From Gp6-AA40 sp046732795 (GTDB taxonomy: Bacteria > Acidobacteriota > Vicinamibacteria > Vicinamibacterales > UBA2999): DNA of 11,827 bases. The notes under the pieces are model-generated. The model ran no database searches, had not been told where the DNA came from, and was given only the letters and a program-made list of their open reading frames with translations. Of this stretch, positions 7,901 to 11,827 are shown piece by piece (the first letter of the stretch is position 1; each line of letters starts with the position of its first letter). A program made the translations under genes and the position numbers. Where the stretch lies: positions 1 through 11,827 of the forward strand of contig JBKPNV010000234.1 of NCBI GenBank assembly GCA_046732795.1, read 5' to 3'.

Positions 7901-10321
7901 TTACTGCGCCTCCATCTTTACGCGCATCTGAAACGGAACGCTGTCGACGACGCCGAGGATCAGCGACGAGAACCGGTAGTCTTTCTCGGCAGCATCACGA
8001 AGAATGGCGCGAACGACCGGCATATCGTGATGGTCCAGACCCCGACCAAGGGCATAGACGAGGAGCTTCTCAGTCATCGTCCCGGCGAAGAGGTCGGGGC
8101 GCGCGAGGATGGCGTTACGCAGCGCCACGATGCCGTCGATGTGCGTCCCGTCGGTCAGTTCACCCGATGCATCGATCGGTATACCGGCGTCCTCGGTGCG
8201 CCAGGCCCCGACGGCATCGAAGTTCTCCAACGCGAAACCGATGGGATCCATGATCTTGTGACAACTGGCGCAGGTCGGATTCGCTCGATGCTGGGCCATC
8301 TGTTCCCGCATCGTCTTTGGCTTCTGTCCCTTTTCGTTTTCTTTGAGCGTGGGCACGTCAGGCGGCGGTGAAGGTGGCGGTGTGCCGAGAATGTTCTCGA
8401 GGATCCATTTGCCGCGAACGACCGGGGACGTCCGGGTTGCGTGCGACGTGAGGGTCAGGATGCTGCCGTGTCCGAGCAGTCCCTTCCGTCCCTCTTCGGT
8501 CACCGGAACGCGCCGGAATTGGCTGCCGTAGACGTTCGCGATCCCGTAATGTCGCGCCAGCCGCTCATTGACGAACGTGTAGTCAGCACGCAGCAGATCG
8601 ATGACGCTGCGGTCTTCGCGCATGATGCTTTCGAAGAGCAGCTCCGTTTCACGCTGGAACGCATGCCGCAGGTTGTCGTCGAAGTCCGGAAAGGCGTCCG
8701 CGTGCGGCTGCGCGTTGCGAAGGTTTCGCAGGTGCAGCCATTGACCGGCGAAGTTGCTGACCAGCGCCTGCGCCTTTGAATCGGCCAGCATGCGGCGCGT
8801 CTGCCGCTCCAGCACCGCTGGATTCTTCAGCCTGCCCGCACTTGCCTCGGCCAGCAGTTCATCGTCGGGGATGCTGCTCCACAGGAAGAACGACAGTCGC
8901 GATGCCAGCTCGAAGTCGTTGACCTTGTACGCGGTGCCTGGCGTGAGATTCGATGGGTCGCGCTCGACGCGGAAAACGAATTTTGGACTGGCCAGTATCA
9001 GTTGCAGCGCGCGCTCGATGCCGATATCGAAGCTGCCTTCCTGCCGGCCCATCTTGTAGAAGGCGAGTAGCGGCTGCAGGTCCGTTTCGGTGACCGGTTC
9101 GCGGAACGCACGGCGAGCCAGCGTCGAGATGATTTGTCTCGCGCAATCGTCTTCGGTCCGTTGGCTGGTGGGACGACACATGAGGATTCGCCGCCGCGCC
9201 GGCGTGTCTCCCGATCCGGTTGCGTTGAACGGTCCCGTGATCGTCAACATCCGGACATGAGGCCGGCCAGTCCAGTCGAGGGTGTCGAACGCGCTCTTCA
9301 GAAACGGCCGGAGCTTCGTGGCGTCGGCGGTGGGAGCGCTGCCGATGAACGCGGCGACGACATCGTGCGGTCCGGCACTGATGCGGAGGCGAACGCCGAG
9401 CCGCTCGTCGATTGCGTCGGCCGTCTCCTTGGGTCGCTCGAATGCCGCCGCCAGGTCCGCTGGTCCGCCGATGGACGCGTGATGGACGCGCGCGCCATCG
9501 ATCGTGAGCTCGAACTCGTAGGGGTACTCGATGCCTCGCATGTTGTCGAAGTTCGTCCGGAACAGCCTGGTCTGGAAGACGTACTCGCCATCGCGCGGGA
9601 AGAAGTGATTGATGCGCGTCCCTCCGAGCGTGCCGAGGGGCATCCCGTCGAGGTGCTGATTCTGCGAGACGTCGCCACGCACGTGGTACGTCTCACTGAT
9701 CATCCCCATCTCTGGATCGCCGAACGCCAGCTCGCCGATCTTTTCCGCCGCGGCCAGATAGCGTTCCTGCAGTGCGGGCGACACGTTCAGCGCATCGGAA
9801 ATATTGTCGAATCCGTAGGCGGAATCGTCGGGAGGCAGAAGCGCCGCGACATCGACATCCATCGCCAGAAGGTCGCGGACGGCGTTGGCGTACTCCGCGC
9901 GATTCAGCCGGCGAAGCAGTGGCCGTCCCGGATTGGGATGCGCAGCCCACGCGCGATCGAGGTCGCGTTCGATCGACGTCACGAAGGCGTCTCTGGTGCG
10001 GGCATCAGGACGTCGTGCACCGGCAGGTGGCATCAGACCTCCACGCACCTTGCGAACGACCTTCTCCCAGATCTCGGCCGAGCCGGCGACGTCGTCGACG
10101 TTGATGCGATCGAGCGCCAATCCGGCGGTCTTGAGGCGCTCGTTATGGCACGACGTACAGTACGTCGCGACGACAGCGCGCGACCCCGTGTCCGCATTCA
10201 CCGACGGCGCCCGTGGAGGGGTGGCTGCCGGACCAGGGACACCGGGAACTGCCGACTGTGGAAATACCCACGCCACAGCGCCCAGCCAGAGAGCAGCGAT
10301 GATGAATAGCCTGTTTTTCAC
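7901..10321 (-). CDS. DUF1592/DUF1588/DUF1587/DUF1585/DUF1595 multidomain cytochrome-like protein
   Basis: 806-aa secreted protein. The signal peptide covers about residues 1-22 (KNRLFIIAALWLGAVAWVF). A planctomycete-type cytochrome c module follows, with heme motif CTSCH (55-59) and possible axial Met in GLMPP (M97). Then come DUF1587 (about 135-200, LLRRLNRAEYANAVRDLL), a beta-rich carbohydrate-binding-like middle (about 210-360), DUF1595 (about 393-450, LARRAFREPVT), DUF1592 (about 462-595, ELASRLSFFLWSSIPDDELL), DUF1588 (about 605-705) with a second CxxCH, CASCH (684-688), in the context MDPIGFALENFD, and DUF1585 at the end (LLVYALGRGL). Boundaries are by eye. It is probably a periplasmic electron-transfer or redox protein; the reaction is unknown. 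GTG at 10321 lies nine bases after the upstream stop without a clear Shine-Dalgarno, so translation probably depends on coupling; the start is the least certain part. Confidence 0.95.
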   Translation of the reverse strand: MKNRLFIIAALWLGAVAWVFPQSAVPGVPGPAATPPRAPSVNADTGSRAVVATYCTSCHNERLKTAGLALDRINVDDVAGSAEIWEKVVRKVRGGLMPPAGARRPDARTRDAFVTSIERDLDRAWAAHPNPGRPLLRRLNRAEYANAVRDLLAMDVDVAALLPPDDSAYGFDNISDALNVSPALQERYLAAAEKIGELAFGDPEMGMISETYHVRGDVSQNQHLDGMPLGTLGGTRINHFFPRDGEYVFQTRLFRTNFDNMRGIEYPYEFELTIDGARVHHASIGGPADLAAAFERPKETADAIDERLGVRLRISAGPHDVVAAFIGSAPTADATKLRPFLKSAFDTLDWTGRPHVRMLTITGPFNATGSGDTPARRRILMCRPTSQRTEDDCARQIISTLARRAFREPVTETDLQPLLAFYKMGRQEGSFDIGIERALQLILASPKFVFRVERDPSNLTPGTAYKVNDFELASRLSFFLWSSIPDDELLAEASAGRLKNPAVLERQTRRMLADSKAQALVSNFAGQWLHLRNLRNAQPHADAFPDFDDNLRHAFQRETELLFESIMREDRSVIDLLRADYTFVNERLARHYGIANVYGSQFRRVPVTEEGRKGLLGHGSILTLTSHATRTSPVVRGKWILENILGTPPPSPPPDVPTLKENEKGQKPKTMREQMAQHRANPTCASCHKIMDPIGFALENFDAVGAWRTEDAGIPIDASGELTDGTHIDGIVALRNAILARPDLFAGTMTEKLLVYALGRGLDHHDMPVVRAILRDAAEKDYRFSSLILGVVDSVPFQMRVKMEAQ

Positions 10322-10330
10322 GGCGAAAGA

Positions 10331-11371
10331 TCATCGGCTGTCGCTGGCCGGCGTCGCGGCCTGCTTGGCCTTCTCTTCCGCGCGCGCGGCGCTGAGAATG
10401 TTCCGCAAGCCGTAGTTGCCTTCGTGACAGGCGTATTCGAACGGCCGCTGCGTCGCATCCTTCCTGGTCAGGTTCATCGCAAAGGTCCACGGCTTCGTCC
10501 ATGTCGTCGGATCGTCGACGGTAACCGACCATTCAACGGTGGTCGGACCAGTTGCCGTGAAGCGTTCGATCAACGTCAGGTTTTCGCCATTTGCGTTTCG
10601 ATACGCAATCTGGTCTTTGAAGTTGGTTGTTTCCACGACCAACGTATCGCCTTCCCAGCGTCCGCGCGCGTCGCCCATGTAGGTCCTGACGCTCTTGCCC
10701 ACGTGCGGCTGGCCGTCGAGAGGAATCACGCGAGTCTCATGCACCATCTCGTACACAATCGCCACGTAGTTCGGCCCCTGGACGATCTCGTACGAGCTTC
10801 CGTAAATCGCCGGCATCATCGATCCCGGCAATCCGCGCGAGATGCACCGATCGTACAGGCTGCGATCCTCGGGGGCATCGGCGGGTCCCCGTCCGCTCTT
10901 CTTTCGCGCCTCGGCGCGAGCCGCCGCGCGGGTTCGTGCTTCCGGCGTTTGCGCCGGAATCTTTCCGTCGATTGGATCCACGACGAGCCAGGCGCGACTG
11001 TTCACCGCATTCAGGTTCTCCCAGAAGACCTCGCGATCCACCGGACGATCCTCTGCCACGGAGTTCGCAGCGGTGTTACCTCGTCGCGCCAGCCGGAGAT
11101 CCTCCAATTCCTTCGGCGTGATGTCCTCGAGACGACGGCCCTCGAATTGAGCGGGACGCTCGAAGGGGATGCCGCTCTCGTCGCTGTTCGAATAGATGCC
11201 CGCGAGATCCGGGTCGCCCCACGCAGTACGTGCTGGTTTCCAGCCTTTCGTATCAGTGGTGCGAGATGCCGAAGCACTTCCTTGCGACTGTCCGGCGGCG
11301 GTGGTCGGCGGAAGTAGGATCGCCGCGCCGGCGATCGCGCCGGCCACGAAGATAAGCAAACGATGAGGCAT
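10331..11371 (-). CDS. Secreted protein of unknown function with 'GDPDLAGIY' motif
   Basis: 346 aa. The signal peptide is MPHRLLIFVAGAIAGAAILL with likely cleavage near TTAAGQ (about residue 27). Segments that look conserved are WGDPDLAGIYSN (51-62), WLVVDPIDGKIP (128-139), YDRCISRGLPGSMMP (173-187), YMGDARGRWEGDTLVVET (231-248) and FEYACHEGNYGLRNIL (311-326). Two cysteines (C176, C315) could form a disulfide. I know similar proteins from Acidobacteriota and some Proteobacteria as uncharacterised; no catalytic motif is recognised. ATG at 11371 has AGGAG (11380-11384) eight bases upstream, a good site. It is the first gene of the four-gene operon and diverges from the plus-strand gene at 11430. 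A weak -10 candidate TACGAT lies at 11412-11417 without a -35. Its position suggests a role with DUF1592/DUF1552. Confidence 0.9.
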   Translation of the reverse strand: MPHRLLIFVAGAIAGAAILLPPTTAAGQSQGSASASRTTDTKGWKPARTAWGDPDLAGIYSNSDESGIPFERPAQFEGRRLEDITPKELEDLRLARRGNTAANSVAEDRPVDREVFWENLNAVNSRAWLVVDPIDGKIPAQTPEARTRAAARAEARKKSGRGPADAPEDRSLYDRCISRGLPGSMMPAIYGSSYEIVQGPNYVAIVYEMVHETRVIPLDGQPHVGKSVRTYMGDARGRWEGDTLVVETTNFKDQIAYRNANGENLTLIERFTATGPTTVEWSVTVDDPTTWTKPWTFAMNLTRKDATQRPFEYACHEGNYGLRNILSAARAEEKAKQAATPASDSR

Positions 11372-11378
11372 GGCAAGG

Positions 11379-11392
11379 TCTCCTGTAGGAGA
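11379..11392. promoter_or_regulatory. Palindrome carrying a Shine-Dalgarno on each strand
   Basis: TCTCCT (11379-11384), GT, AGGAGA (11387-11392) is a perfect 6-bp inverted repeat. On the minus strand it gives AGGAG eight bases before the ATG at 11371; on the plus strand it gives AGGAG six bases before an ATG at 11398. If both are used, the two divergent messages must overlap at their 5' ends. Confidence 0.55.
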
Positions 11393-11397
11393 ACGTT

Positions 11398-11433
11398 ATG
11401 AAGCCTCGCGGATCGTACCACGCAGCCCGATGA
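11398..11433 (+). CDS. Putative 11-codon leader reading frame (MKPRGSYHAAR)
   Basis: ATG at 11398 has AGGAG (11387-11391) at an ideal six-base spacing, the best Shine-Dalgarno on the plus strand here. The frame encodes MKPRGSYHAAR and ends with TGA at 11431-11433, which overlaps the ATG of the downstream gene at 11430 (ATGA). No run of one amino acid typical of attenuator peptides is present. It could be a leader that passes ribosomes to the next gene by reinitiation, or a chance frame. No homology can be judged at this length. Confidence 0.35.
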   Translation: MKPRGSYHAAR

Positions 11434-11827
11434 CTCGACGCTACAATTCGGCCGTGGTCCGGTCGGCTGTCTGCTGGCCCGTTTTTGCGGCATTCGTGGG
11501 ACTTAGTCCCCTGGGACGCCTCAGCCCGTTCAGGGTCAGCCCCATTGGGGCTGTGGGCCCCTCGTCCATCCAAGTGGAGCGCACGGCCGCGGCGGCTCCG
11601 ATTTCATACTCGGACGCGAAGCCGATCCTCGAGCAGCTCGAGGCAGGCTTGCCGGCCGAGCTCGCGGCACAACCGTCATCGGAGCTCGGATCGAAATGGG
11701 GCGACTGGGTATCCCGCCGCAACCTCGAGATCCGGGCGCGGCTGCAGCGTGGCGATGAAGACTCGATCGTCAACTTTCTTCTCTTCGGGACGACGTTCAC
11801 GAGACTGCCACGTGCGCTGAATGACAA
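11430..11827 (+). CDS. N-terminal part of a secreted protein of unknown family, cut by window edge
   Basis: Open frame of 132 codons running off the right edge. From ATG 11430 it begins MTRRYNSAVVRSAVCWPVF and continues AAFVG, a plausible signal peptide with a basic start and a modest hydrophobic core. A Pro/Ser/Gly linker with repeated LSPLG, LSPFR and VSPIG follows, then a mature-looking domain: ISYSDAKPILEQL, KWGDWVSRRNLEIRARL, GDEDSIVNFLLFGT, FTRLPRAL. The last part has the amphipathic, charged look of real protein, and the codon composition is natural. I do not recognise the family. The start is uncertain: ATG 11430 overlaps the stop of the short frame at 11398 and has no Shine-Dalgarno of its own; ATG 11370 and GTG 11454 are in-frame alternatives. 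It is divergent from the DUF1592/DUF1552 operon and may share control with it. Confidence 0.7.
   Translation, partial: MTRRYNSAVVRSAVCWPVFAAFVGLSPLGRLSPFRVSPIGAVGPSSIQVERTAAAAPISYSDAKPILEQLEAGLPAELAAQPSSELGSKWGDWVSRRNLEIRARLQRGDEDSIVNFLLFGTTFTRLPRALND
11498..11553 (+). repeat. Cluster of short hairpins inside the plus-strand gene
   Basis: Three clear inverted repeats are packed into about 55 bases: GGGAC/GTCCC with loop TTA (11498-11510); an overlapping GTCCC/GGGAC with loop CT (11506-11517); and CAGCCCC/GGGGCTG with loop ATT (11537-11553). A weaker CCC/GGG pair lies between, and a GGGCCC palindrome follows. They encode the LSPLG-LSPFR-VSPIG linker just after the signal peptide. Either mRNA structure early in the gene or an in-frame palindromic element would explain them. 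Confidence 0.45.

Noticed and set aside
9134..10309. A 391-codon open frame on the plus strand opposite DUF1592
   Set aside because: It is antisense to a protein with clear CxxCH and DUF motifs, has shadow-like composition and no supporting start signal.
11441..11827. An open frame on the minus strand at the right edge
   Set aside because: It is opposite the better supported plus-strand frame and has low-complexity Arg/Ser-rich composition without a start signal.

Overview
The window is about 11.8 kb of GC-rich DNA that reads like a chromosomal segment of an Acidobacteriota bacterium, probably a Vicinamibacteria-type lineage. This rests on protein style: an Oar-like TonB-dependent receptor with an N-terminal carboxypeptidase-regulatory-like domain, the DUF1592/DUF1552 pair typical of Acidobacteriota, Planctomycetota, Verrucomicrobiota and Myxococcota, and a neighbouring secreted protein with a 'GDPDLAGIY' motif. 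No rRNA, tRNA, insertion sequence, phage gene, integrase or CRISPR array is visible. The taxonomic call is an inference from protein families.

Layout. Six genes lie on the minus strand and one partial gene on the plus strand. Reading along the minus strand from the right: a 346-aa secreted protein of unknown function (10331-11371), a DUF1592-family c-type cytochrome-like protein (7901-10321), a Tat-exported DUF1552 protein (6569-7894) and an ankyrin-repeat protein (4987-6558). They are separated by 9, 6 and 10 bases and look like one operon. A 212-bp gap follows, then a GTG-started TonB-dependent receptor with its own strong Shine-Dalgarno (1877-4774). A 247-bp gap carrying a 24-bp tandem repeat and a long inverted repeat comes next, then a Tat-exported amidohydrolase (16-1629). 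On the plus strand, diverging from the operon, a gene begins near 11430 and runs off the right edge.

How it may work together. Every complete protein carries an export signal or a hydrophobic N-terminal segment, so the window encodes envelope functions: an outer-membrane importer, a periplasmic hydrolase, and a four-gene operon centred on the DUF1592/DUF1552 pair. The two CxxCH sites in DUF1592 and the Tat signal on DUF1552 suggest a periplasmic redox-associated complex, with the ankyrin protein as a possible scaffold. The biochemical function of the pair is not known to me and cannot be read from sequence.

The most unusual structures are non-coding or at gene edges: a 14-bp palindrome between the divergent genes that puts one Shine-Dalgarno on each strand; an 11-codon leader reading frame whose stop overlaps the start of the plus-strand gene (ATGA); a cluster of short hairpins inside that gene's N-terminal coding region; the 24-bp tandem repeat abutting the receptor's stop codon; and the 14-of-15 inverted repeat just upstream of the amidohydrolase.
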